This document shows positions 1 to 5,147 of a stretch of DNA of 6,415 nt, piece by piece. Each line of letters starts with the position of its first letter. Position 1 is the first letter of the stretch. The stretch is taken from contig JAERMP010000134.1 of assembly GCA_016844515.1 (NCBI GenBank), forward strand, positions 1 through 6,415, written 5' to 3'. The DNA is from Thermoleophilia bacterium (GTDB lineage: Bacteria; Actinomycetota; Thermoleophilia; Gaiellales; Gaiellaceae). Both the position numbers and the translations under genes were made by a program. The notes under the pieces were generated by a model. The model was not told the origin of the DNA. It saw only the letters and a program-made list of their open reading frames with translations, and did not search any database.

Positions 1-1
1 G

Positions 2-733
2 CGCGAGGCGCTCCTCGTCGAGGTGCTCGCAGAGCACATCGCGAGCCGCGTCGTCGAGCGGCAGGGGGCGCTCCGCGCCGAGGTCTGGATCCGCGCCCAG
101 TGGCCGATACACCGCCGCACACCGGTGACTCAGCTCGCGACGCAGGAGATGGTGACGCTGTGCGGGATCGCGGCGGCGTCCGAGACGGGAACGCGCCGCG
201 CGGTCGGCGTCGAGGCGACGGGCATCAACGCGTGCCCGTGCGCCCAGGGTCTGGTTCGCGGACGGGCCAGCGAGCGACTGCACGAGGCCGGATTCGACTC
301 AGGTGACATCGAGAAGATCTTCGAGCTCGTCCCCATCGCCACGCATAACCAGCGCGGGCGCCAGACGCTCTTCGTGGGGACGGATCAGGATCTCGACGCC
401 GAGGTGCTCGTCGAGATCGCCGAGCGCTCGATGAGCGCTCCCATCTACGACCTGCTCAAGCGACCCGACGAGCTCTTCGTCGTCGAGCACGCTCATCTAC
501 AGCCGCGCTTCGTCGAGGACTCGGTGCGACACGCGCTCCGCGATGCCCTCGAAACGCTGCCACAGCTCGATGACGCCGACTTCCTCCTCTCGCGCCAGGT
601 CAACTTCGAGACCATCCATATCCACGACGTCGTGGCCGAGCGCTTCGGAACGGCCGGCGAGATCCGCGGCGAGCTCGCAACCGGCGTACCGGTCGCTCGG
701 CAGACCACGCTCGCCGACTGGCTCGCGGGATAG
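2..733 (+). CDS. folE2: GTP cyclohydrolase, MptA/FolE2 family (5' partial)
   Basis: This family opens the imidazole ring of GTP to give dihydroneopterin triphosphate (bacterial FolE2) or its 2',3'-cyclic phosphate (archaeal MptA), the first step of folate or methanopterin synthesis in the cytosol. The reading frame is open through the left edge, so the start is missing; 243 residues remain of the usual roughly 260-310. Visible family motifs are GVEATGINACPCAQ with both cysteines (codons at 233 and 239; the first is the expected metal/catalytic Cys), VPIATHNQRGR, SMSAPIYDLLKRPDE and PRFVEDSVR. The THNQRGR block and the segment before it resemble archaeal MptA more than classical FolE2. A GTG at 23 is only an internal codon. 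The gene ends with TAG directly against the stop of the convergent plsY. Family assignment is very secure; which of the two products it makes cannot be told from sequence. Confidence 0.93.
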   Translation, partial: REALLVEVLAEHIASRVVERQGALRAEVWIRAQWPIHRRTPVTQLATQEMVTLCGIAAASETGTRRAVGVEATGINACPCAQGLVRGRASERLHEAGFDSGDIEKIFELVPIATHNQRGRQTLFVGTDQDLDAEVLVEIAERSMSAPIYDLLKRPDELFVVEHAHLQPRFVEDSVRHALRDALETLPQLDDADFLLSRQVNFETIHIHDVVAERFGTAGEIRGELATGVPVARQTTLADWLAG

Positions 734-1336
734 CTACGACCCTCGAGCGCGCCGCAACTCGAAGCGGTGCTCAGTGCCACCGAGGAGGCGGCGGATGTTC
801 TGTCGGTGCACGAAGATCACGGCGGCCGCCCCTGCGACCCCGAATGCGATGACCGGCCACGGGTAGTCGAAGACGACCACCAACACGGCGAGTCCCAGCG
901 CAGTCGCAATCGAGGCGAGGGACGCGTAGCGCGTGAACACGAAAACCACGAGCCAGATCGCGACACAACAGAGCGCAACGAGCGGGGCGAGTGCGAGAGT
1001 CGCTCCCCCGCCGGTGGCGACCATCTTCCCGCCCTTCTGGAAGCGCAAGAAGATCGGCCGCGCGTGGCCGATCATCGCCGCCGCTCCCGCGAGGACGCCG
1101 ACGAGCGCTCCGCCGGCCCAGAGGCCCAGCATCGCGGCGGTGAACCCTTTCGCGACGTCCAGCAGCGCAACCGCGGCTCCGAGCCTGCGTCCGTAGACGC
1201 GGAACACATTCGAGGCGCCGACGTTCCCGCTTCCACTCGCGCGGATGTCCTCGCCCCGGAACATCCGCGGCAGCCAGTACCCGAACGGCAGCGAGCCGAG
1301 GAAATACGCGATCGGAACTACAAGTAGTTCCGTCAT
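734..1336 (-). CDS. plsY: Acyl-phosphate:glycerol-3-phosphate acyltransferase PlsY
   Basis: PlsY is an integral membrane enzyme that moves an acyl group from acyl-phosphate (made by PlsX) to glycerol-3-phosphate, giving lysophosphatidic acid, the first step of phospholipid synthesis. The 200-residue length is normal. Hydrophobic segments lie near residues 4-20, 52-74, 76-92, 111-135 and 140-176. The three family motifs are present: GSGNVGASNV (35-44, usually GATN), KGGKMVATGGG (101-111) and HRQNIRRLLGGTEHRF (177-192). In the second motif the usual KGGKGVAT has Met at residue 105 in place of Gly. The ATG at 1336 fits the usual N-terminus (SLPFGY at residues 15-20), but there is no Shine-Dalgarno sequence and a strong inverted repeat ends 7 bases upstream. 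It lies 97 bases downstream of, and in the same direction as, the SOD-like gene, so read-through is possible. Confidence 0.95.
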   Translation of the reverse strand: MTELLVVPIAYFLGSLPFGYWLPRMFRGEDIRASGSGNVGASNVFRVYGRRLGAAVALLDVAKGFTAAMLGLWAGGALVGVLAGAAAMIGHARPIFLRFQKGGKMVATGGGATLALAPLVALCCVAIWLVVFVFTRYASLASIATALGLAVLVVVFDYPWPVIAFGVAGAAAVIFVHRQNIRRLLGGTEHRFELRRARGS

Positions 1337-1343
1337 TCGCGAA

Positions 1344-1371
1344 GCCGGAGTCCGCTAGCGCGGACACCGGC
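1344..1371. repeat. Strong inverted repeat just upstream of plsY
   Basis: Two 12-base arms (1344-1355 and 1360-1371) pair in 11 of 12 positions, with one A-A mismatch at 1349/1366, around the 4-base loop TAGC. It lies in the 97-base gap between the stop of the SOD-like gene and plsY, 7 bases before the plsY ATG, with both genes read leftward. As RNA it would form a very stable GC-rich hairpin next to the start codon. No run of T follows on either strand, so it is not a textbook intrinsic terminator. It could attenuate read-through, control plsY translation, or bind a regulator as DNA. The structure is seen directly; the function is open. Confidence 0.6.
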
Positions 1372-1433
1372 CGCGGGAAAACCCCTGAAGGCGTCCGCTT
1401 CGCGGCCGCTGTGCTTGCGTTCCACTCAACCGC

Positions 1434-2045
1434 CTACTCGGTCGGAATGCGATAGCTCTCGACCCAGCCGTTCACGACGCCCCAATCGAGGTTCGCGAGG
1501 AAAGCCTCGATGTAGGCCGCGCGGTCGGTCTGATAGTCGAGGAAGTACGCGTGCTCGTAGACGTCGAGCGCGACAAGCGGGGTCGCGTTCCAGACGGGGA
1601 ACGTGTTCTGGGCGTCGCCGATGTAGTTGAAGAGCCGGCCTTCGTCCCAGTCATAGGCCGTCCACGCCCAGCCTCGGCCTGCCATCCCAGTGGCTCTGAG
1701 GTCCGCCCGCCACGCGTCCGCGGAACCGAAGTCACGCTCGATGAGTGCGCCGATCGCGCCGTCCGGATCGCCGCCCTCTCCGCCGAGATGCTCGAAGTAG
1801 ATCTCGTGATTCTTGATCCCGCCGACTGCGAACGTGAGATCGACCTTCAGCGCGCGGAGCTCGGAGTAGACCTGGTTCGCCGCCGCGAGATCCACACTCG
1901 GGAGGCGTCCGAGGAGCTCGTTGCGCTTCGTCACGTATCCCTGGTAGAGGCGGTAGTGAGCCTCGATTGTCGTGCGCGAGATGCCGTCGAGCTCCAGGAG
2001 CGCCGGCTTCAGCTCACGGGGCCTGATCTCGACGAAATTGGTCAT
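1434..2045 (-). CDS. Diverged Fe/Mn superoxide dismutase family protein
   Basis: The 203-residue product belongs to the iron/manganese superoxide dismutase fold, which converts superoxide to oxygen and hydrogen peroxide. The metal ligands are all identifiable: His30 (TTIEAH), His80 (GGIKNH), Asp161 and His165 (DVYEHAYF). Gly76 (His80 minus 4) and Gln146 occupy the places of the Gly and Gln typical of Mn enzymes. Unlike the neighbour SodA, the [10 protein letters not shown] motif reads HYRLYQGYV: one residue shorter, with the second-sphere histidines replaced by Tyr, Leu and Gln. The classical N-terminal 'LPYAYDALEP' strand is also replaced. I chose the ATG at 2045 over an upstream in-frame ATG at 2228, because AAGGAG stands 7 bases before it and the upstream extension overlaps sodA and has no family similarity. 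It is divergent from sodA. An active dismutase or a superoxide-related binding protein are both possible. Confidence 0.85.
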   Translation of the reverse strand: MTNFVEIRPRELKPALLELDGISRTTIEAHYRLYQGYVTKRNELLGRLPSVDLAAANQVYSELRALKVDLTFAVGGIKNHEIYFEHLGGEGGDPDGAIGALIERDFGSADAWRADLRATGMAGRGWAWTAYDWDEGRLFNYIGDAQNTFPVWNATPLVALDVYEHAYFLDYQTDRAAYIEAFLANLDWGVVNGWVESYRIPTE

Positions 2046-2052
2046 TCGTGGA

Positions 2053-2058
2053 CTCCTT
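2053..2058 (-). promoter_or_regulatory. Ribosome binding site of the SOD-like gene
   Basis: Read on the minus strand this is AAGGAG, a near-consensus Shine-Dalgarno site, 7 bases before the ATG at 2045. It decides this start over the long upstream extension. Confidence 0.8.
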
Positions 2059-2112
2059 GGGCTCGACGGAACGTCGCGGAGCATATCCTTCTCCCCGACG
2101 ACGACCCGCGAA

Positions 2113-2118
2113 GAGGAG
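2113..2118 (+). promoter_or_regulatory. Ribosome binding site of sodA
   Basis: GAGGAG, 7 bases before the ATG at 2126, fixes the sodA start against an in-frame ATG at 2048 that would add 26 unrelated residues. Confidence 0.8.
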
Positions 2119-2125
2119 CAGCGAA

Positions 2126-2731
2126 ATGGCATACAGCGTTCCCGACCTTTCGTACGCGTTCGACGCCCTGGAACCGCACATCGATGCGAGGACGATGGAG
2201 ATCCACCACGACAAGCACCACGCCGCATATGTCACCAACGTGAACGCCGCGCTCGAGGGCACGGAGTGGACGGACCGGCCGATCGACTCGGTGCTCGCGA
2301 ACCTCGACGCCCTCCCCGAAGACAAGCGGATGGCGGTACGCAACAACGGCGGCGGCCACGCGAACCACACGCTGTTCTGGGAGATCATGGGGCCGAACGG
2401 TGGCGGAGAGCCGTCGGGCGCGCTCGCCGACGCGATCGGAGCGACGTTCGGAGGACTCGACGAGTTGAAGGCCGCGGTAAACGACGCCGGTGTCAAGCGC
2501 TTCGGCTCGGGCTGGACGTGGCTCGTGTGGGACGGAACGGGACTTGCAGTCAAGTCCACGCCGAACCAGGACACGCCCGTCATGGACGGGCAGACTCCGC
2601 TCCTCGGCATCGACGTCTGGGAGCACGCCTACTACCTCAACTACCAGAACAGGCGCCCCGACTACCTCGCAGCCTGGTGGAGCGTCGTCAACTGGGACGC
2701 AGTGGCCGCTCGCTACGAGGCCGCCCGGTAG
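2126..2731 (+). CDS. sodA: Superoxide dismutase, Mn-type
   Basis: This enzyme dismutates superoxide to oxygen and hydrogen peroxide, normally as a cytosolic dimer or tetramer. The 201-residue length is standard. The N-terminus has the family pattern with [19 protein letters not shown]. Metal ligands are His27, His81 (GGGHANH), Asp163 and His167 (DVWEHAYY). Second-sphere His31 and Tyr35 are present. Gly77 together with Gln148 in STPNQDTP is the combination usual in manganese rather than iron enzymes. Start chosen from the Shine-Dalgarno GAGGAG 7 bases before ATG 2126. It is transcribed away from a diverged SOD paralogue; the ECF sigma gene follows 100 bases downstream on the same strand. No terminator hairpin is evident after the stop. 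Metal preference from sequence is only a strong hint, since some members are cambialistic. Confidence 0.96.
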   Translation: MAYSVPDLSYAFDALEPHIDARTMEIHHDKHHAAYVTNVNAALEGTEWTDRPIDSVLANLDALPEDKRMAVRNNGGGHANHTLFWEIMGPNGGGEPSGALADAIGATFGGLDELKAAVNDAGVKRFGSGWTWLVWDGTGLAVKSTPNQDTPVMDGQTPLLGIDVWEHAYYLNYQNRRPDYLAAWWSVVNWDAVAARYEAAR

Positions 2732-2831
2732 GCCCAGAGCAAACCGCCTCGATCGTGAGCGCGTAGCAATCGACATGGCTACGTCGCTCGCGGTCCGGGC
2801 CGGTTCGTTTCAGGTACGACAGGCGATCACG

Positions 2832-3386
2832 ATGGAACGTGTGGACGGATTCGAGCTCACTGACGGCCAGCTCATCGAGCGCGTAGCGGCCGGCGAGCAG
2901 CGAGCGTTCGACGAGCTCCATCGCCGCTACGCACGGCCCATGCTCGGGCTCGCACTTCGCCGGCTCGGTGACCGAGGGCGCGCCGAGGACGCGGCGCAAG
3001 ACGCCTTCGTCGCGGTCTGGCGCTCGGCGCGCACGTACGACCCGGGCCGCGGAACCGGTGCTCCGTGGCTGTACGCAGTCGCACGCAACGCAATCACGGA
3101 CGGGCAGCGGCGCACGCCGACTCCCGTCGCGGAGCTCGAAGATGGGCCAGGGAGCGACCCAGACCCCTCCGACGCGGCCGAGGCCTCCTGGACGGCGTGG
3201 CGCGTGCATCGAGCGCTCGAGGTTCTCCCCGAGCACGAGCGGCCCGTCATCGAGCTGGCGTACTGGAGCGGTCTCTCACAGAGCGAGATCGCCCAGCGGC
3301 TCGGGATCCCGCTCGGCACCGTCAAAACGCGGACACGAAGCGCACTTGCGCGACTCGCCGACGTCCTCGAGAAGGAGCTGCGATGA
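2832..3386 (+). CDS. ECF-family RNA polymerase sigma factor
   Basis: This is an alternative sigma factor of the extracytoplasmic-function group (sigma-70 family with only regions 2 and 4), which directs RNA polymerase to a stress or envelope regulon. In the 184-residue form, region 2 spans about residues 12-94, with AEDAAQDAFVAVWR (51-64) and WLYAVARNAITDGQRR (79-94), the core-binding and -10-reading parts. After an acidic, Pro/Asp-rich linker (about 98-118), region 4 spans about 120-180, ending in the helix-turn-helix SQSEIAQRLGIPLGTVKTRT that reads the -35. The start at ATG 2832 gives normal ECF length; ATG 2775 would add 19 non-family residues, and neither has a good Shine-Dalgarno. It overlaps the downstream membrane protein by ATGA, the common arrangement for a sigma factor with its anti-sigma. 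The overall look is closest to SigK-like groups; the target regulon is unknown. Confidence 0.93.
   Translation: MERVDGFELTDGQLIERVAAGEQRAFDELHRRYARPMLGLALRRLGDRGRAEDAAQDAFVAVWRSARTYDPGRGTGAPWLYAVARNAITDGQRRTPTPVAELEDGPGSDPDPSDAAEASWTAWRVHRALEVLPEHERPVIELAYWSGLSQSEIAQRLGIPLGTVKTRTRSALARLADVLEKELR
3372..3377 (+). promoter_or_regulatory. Ribosome binding site of the anti-sigma gene
   Basis: AAGGAG inside the last codons of the sigma gene, 5 bases before ATG 3383. Together with the ATGA overlap it supports translationally coupled production of the two proteins. Confidence 0.75.
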
Positions 3387-3946
3387 GCGAGCGCGGGCCC
3401 GACTTCGAGGAGCTCGTCGGCACGGACCTCGACGCCGCCGAGCGCGCGCGGCTTGAACAGGTCCACGAGCTGCTCATCGAGGCGGGGCCACCGCCCGAGC
3501 TTCCGTCGCAGGCACCTGTGCCGCTTCACCCGCGACGCCGCCGCGGCGCTCTGCTCGCAATCGCCGCGGCACTGGCGGTAGCGGTGTTCGCAATCGGCGT
3601 CGTTGTCGGCGACCGCTCCGACCGGGGCGACGCCGACTTCGTCGTGGCGATGAGCGGAACCGCGGCAGCGGCTGATGCGAGGGCGTCACTCATCGTCTTC
3701 GACATCGACGAGGCCGGCAACTGGCCGATGGAGGTGTCGGTTCAGGGACTCGCGCCGGCGGCGAGCGGCCGGCCGTACGAACTGTGGCTGACGAGGGCCG
3801 GCGAGCTTGCAGCGCTCTGCGGAACCTTCCTCACGCGTCCCGACGGATCGGCCGAGGTGCCCATGAACGCTCCGTACAAACTCAAGGAATTCGACGGCTG
3901 GGTCGTCGTCGAGGAGGGCTCGGAGACTCCTGTCCTGACGACCTGA
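3383..3946 (+). CDS. Probable anti-sigma factor, RskA-like membrane protein
   Basis: This 187-residue protein probably holds the upstream sigma factor inactive at the membrane. An N-terminal cytoplasmic part (1-50) contains DLDAAERARLEQVHELL and then AGPPPELP. Four arginines at 51-54 precede one membrane helix (about 55-76), predicting N-inside orientation. The outside part (about 77-187) resembles the anti-sigma-K C-terminal domain: VSVQGLAP, YELWLTRAG, LCGTFLTRPDG and a final GWVVVEEGSETPV. The cytoplasmic segment is much shorter than the roughly 80-100 residue classical anti-sigma domain and has no HxxxCxxC zinc motif; the only cysteine (146) is on the outer side. The start overlaps the sigma stop as ATGA and has a good ribosome site. 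The partner role is inferred from gene order plus the C-terminal domain; how it grips the sigma factor is not evident. Confidence 0.82.
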   Translation: MSERGPDFEELVGTDLDAAERARLEQVHELLIEAGPPPELPSQAPVPLHPRRRRGALLAIAAALAVAVFAIGVVVGDRSDRGDADFVVAMSGTAAAADARASLIVFDIDEAGNWPMEVSVQGLAPAASGRPYELWLTRAGELAALCGTFLTRPDGSAEVPMNAPYKLKEFDGWVVVEEGSETPVLTT

Positions 3947-3985
3947 CCGAAGTTGCGGAGATCGGGGACCCTCGTGCTGCAGCTG

Positions 3986-4000
3986 CGGACAAGTTGTCCG
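3986..4000. repeat. Short perfect palindrome in the gap before the UDG-like gene
   Basis: CGGACAA and TTGTCCG flank a single central G, making a 15-base odd-centred palindrome in the 123-base gap after the anti-sigma gene. As RNA it could form a 6-pair stem with a 3-base loop, but no T-run follows, so a terminator is weakly supported. An operator for a dimeric regulator is an alternative. Nothing else clear is seen in the gap apart from the -10-like hexamer near its end. Confidence 0.4.
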
Positions 4001-4052
4001 GGATCCGGCCACGCGTTCCGCCCGAGACCCTAGCTAAGCCAGCCGCCGCGCC

Positions 4053-4058
4053 TATGAT
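4053..4058 (+). promoter_or_regulatory. Candidate -10 box of the UDG-like gene
   Basis: TATGAT is a close match to the -10 consensus and ends 11 bases before the TTG at 4070, so transcription would begin at or within a few bases of the start codon. No Shine-Dalgarno precedes this TTG, which fits a leaderless message. There is no clear -35 hexamer. Confidence 0.35.
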
Positions 4059-4069
4059 CGGATGTCGCT

Positions 4070-5008
4070 TTGGCTTCCGATGCCGGCAAACTGCTCGTTG
4101 AGATCGCCCGCTGCCCGGTGGCTACGGAGTGCATGGTCTCCCTGAGAAGTCAGCACCCGTGTGCAGAGGTGGTGCTCCATCAGTGGCCTGGCGTCCCGGT
4201 CGAAGAGCGCCGTGCCCGATGGCGCGCTGAGCACCACGTTCCGGAACCGTGGGTCGGACACATCGAGCACGCTCCCCTTTTGTTCCTCAGCTCCAATCCC
4301 TCCGTCTCGGGCACGCGACCTCGGAATGCCCCTCCCCCCACATCGACGGCTCCATTCCCGCATCCTCTCGATGCCGGGAGCGATCACCCAGCCGTCAGAC
4401 GGGGCCTGCAAGCACCGCGGCCAATGTGGACAGAGGACGAACTGGTTGACCGTTTCACAGCCGCTTTCGACGTTTGGATGCCTGACGGCATCCGCCAGAT
4501 CAGCGCAGACGGTCGGCAGGGAAAGTCGGTGCCGTACTGGAGATACGTGAAGCAGCTCGCGATCAAGTTGATGGGCCGGGACGTCGTGCCAGGCACTGAC
4601 TACGCGCTGACCGAGGTCGTCCACTGCAAGTCGCGGAACGAGGTCGGCGTCGCCGAAGCGGCGAAGGAATGCGTTCCCCGTTACTTGAAGAGGGTACTCG
4701 CGCTATCCCCGGCTGCAGTCATCGTGGTGCTGGGCACTCACGCAAGAAATGGGTTCAGATCGGAGTTCAACTACCCCGACGCCGGCATCGTCTCACCGCC
4801 GCTAGAAGTTGAGGGTCGATTGCGCCGGATCGTCTTCCTCGCGAATCCCGGCGCGCGCGGCGCAACCAAATACCCGCGGCACCCAACAGAAAGCGACCTC
4901 GCCGTCGTCCGCCAATGGCTACTCGAAGCGGAACGAACGCGAACGTACACCTGGGAGAGCGACGACGTAACCATCACGCGGCTCCCTCCGCGCACAGACC
5001 ATCCCTGA
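4070..5008 (+). CDS. Uncharacterised uracil-DNA glycosylase superfamily-like protein
   Basis: I do not recognise a named family, but the 312-residue protein follows the order of the uracil-DNA glycosylase fold. There is a strand plus motif LLFLSSNPSVSG (70-81), at the place of the first active-site motif (compare GxNPG of TDG/SMUG). Then comes TEVVHCKSRN (181-190) with ECVPRYLKRVL (200-210), then AAVIVVLGTHAR (215-226), then RIVFLANPGARG (253-264), where most members have HPS or HPA. Cys186 and Cys201 are spaced like the last two iron-sulfur cysteines of family 4/5 UDGs (about 15 residues apart). Cys15, Cys21 and Cys31 near the N-terminus could supply the others. An in-frame TGA at 4055 limits the start; TTG 4070 keeps Cys15 and Cys21, whereas ATG 4133 would lose both. 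There is no good ribosome site. GC is lower than in neighbouring genes. It lies 139 bases before thyA. DNA repair of uracil, or nucleic-acid binding, is possible; activity is unproven. Confidence 0.6.
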   Translation: MASDAGKLLVEIARCPVATECMVSLRSQHPCAEVVLHQWPGVPVEERRARWRAEHHVPEPWVGHIEHAPLLFLSSNPSVSGTRPRNAPPPTSTAPFPHPLDAGSDHPAVRRGLQAPRPMWTEDELVDRFTAAFDVWMPDGIRQISADGRQGKSVPYWRYVKQLAIKLMGRDVVPGTDYALTEVVHCKSRNEVGVAEAAKECVPRYLKRVLALSPAAVIVVLGTHARNGFRSEFNYPDAGIVSPPLEVEGRLRRIVFLANPGARGATKYPRHPTESDLAVVRQWLLEAERTRTYTWESDDVTITRLPPRTDHP

Positions 5009-5131
5009 CCTCTGACTCCCATCAGGGCGCGGCGCGGCTGCGTGCGACGAACGCGGTGTGCGCGACCGGCATCTTCGCCATGAGGAACGCCCGCACCGAA
5101 AAGCCGCAGCCTTAGCCTCCGGGCGAGCGGC

Positions 5132-5137
5132 TATCGT
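5132..5137 (+). promoter_or_regulatory. Candidate -10 box of thyA
   Basis: TATCGT ends 10 bases before the GTG at 5148, a spacing that would give a leaderless or near-leaderless thyA message. There is no recognisable Shine-Dalgarno before this GTG, nor a clear -35. The rest of the 139-base gap (5009-5147) shows no gene and no terminator that I can support. Confidence 0.3.
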
Positions 5138-5147
5138 CGTTATCGCT

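Larger units (their letters stand above)
2046..2125. promoter_or_regulatory. Divergent promoter region between the two SOD genes
   Basis: This 80-base gap must hold the promoters of both superoxide dismutase family genes. Two -10-like hexamers overlap by two bases near its middle: TATCCT on the plus strand (2084-2089), ending 36 bases before the sodA ATG, and TATGCT on the minus strand (2080-2085), ending 34 bases before the other ATG. No convincing -35 hexamer stands at the right distance on either strand. Each gene also has a good Shine-Dalgarno site exactly 7 bases from its ATG, so the layout is nearly mirror-symmetric. That promoters lie here is likely; the exact hexamers are a guess. Confidence 0.45.

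Noticed and set aside
767..1327. Long plus-strand open frame opposite plsY
   Set aside because: It is rich in Arg, Glu and Asp with no family motif, a common mirror of a GC-rich gene; plsY on the minus strand explains the region fully.
1395..1405. Small hairpin CCGC-TTC-GCGG in the SOD-like/plsY gap
   Set aside because: Only four base pairs in GC-rich DNA and no T-run; expected by chance.
2046..2228. N-terminal extension of the SOD-like gene
   Set aside because: It would overlap the start of sodA on the opposite strand, has no family similarity, and the Shine-Dalgarno points to ATG 2045.
2490..2831. Upstream extension of the sigma factor frame into sodA
   Set aside because: It is the +1 frame of sodA, Ser/Thr/Arg-rich without motifs; sigma region 2 begins only after 2832.
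2732..2831. Possible terminator or ECF-type promoter between sodA and the sigma gene
   Set aside because: I found no stable hairpin with a T-run and no GGAAC plus -10 pair at the right spacing; TACGAC at 2815 is too weak a -10 match.
3065..3382. Upstream extension of the anti-sigma frame inside the sigma gene
   Set aside because: Out-of-frame Arg/Ala-rich translation of the sigma gene; the ATGA overlap and AAGGAG mark ATG 3383.
5058..5147. 30-residue N-terminal extension of ThyA
   Set aside because: It has no thymidylate synthase character; family members begin near the GTG at 5148.
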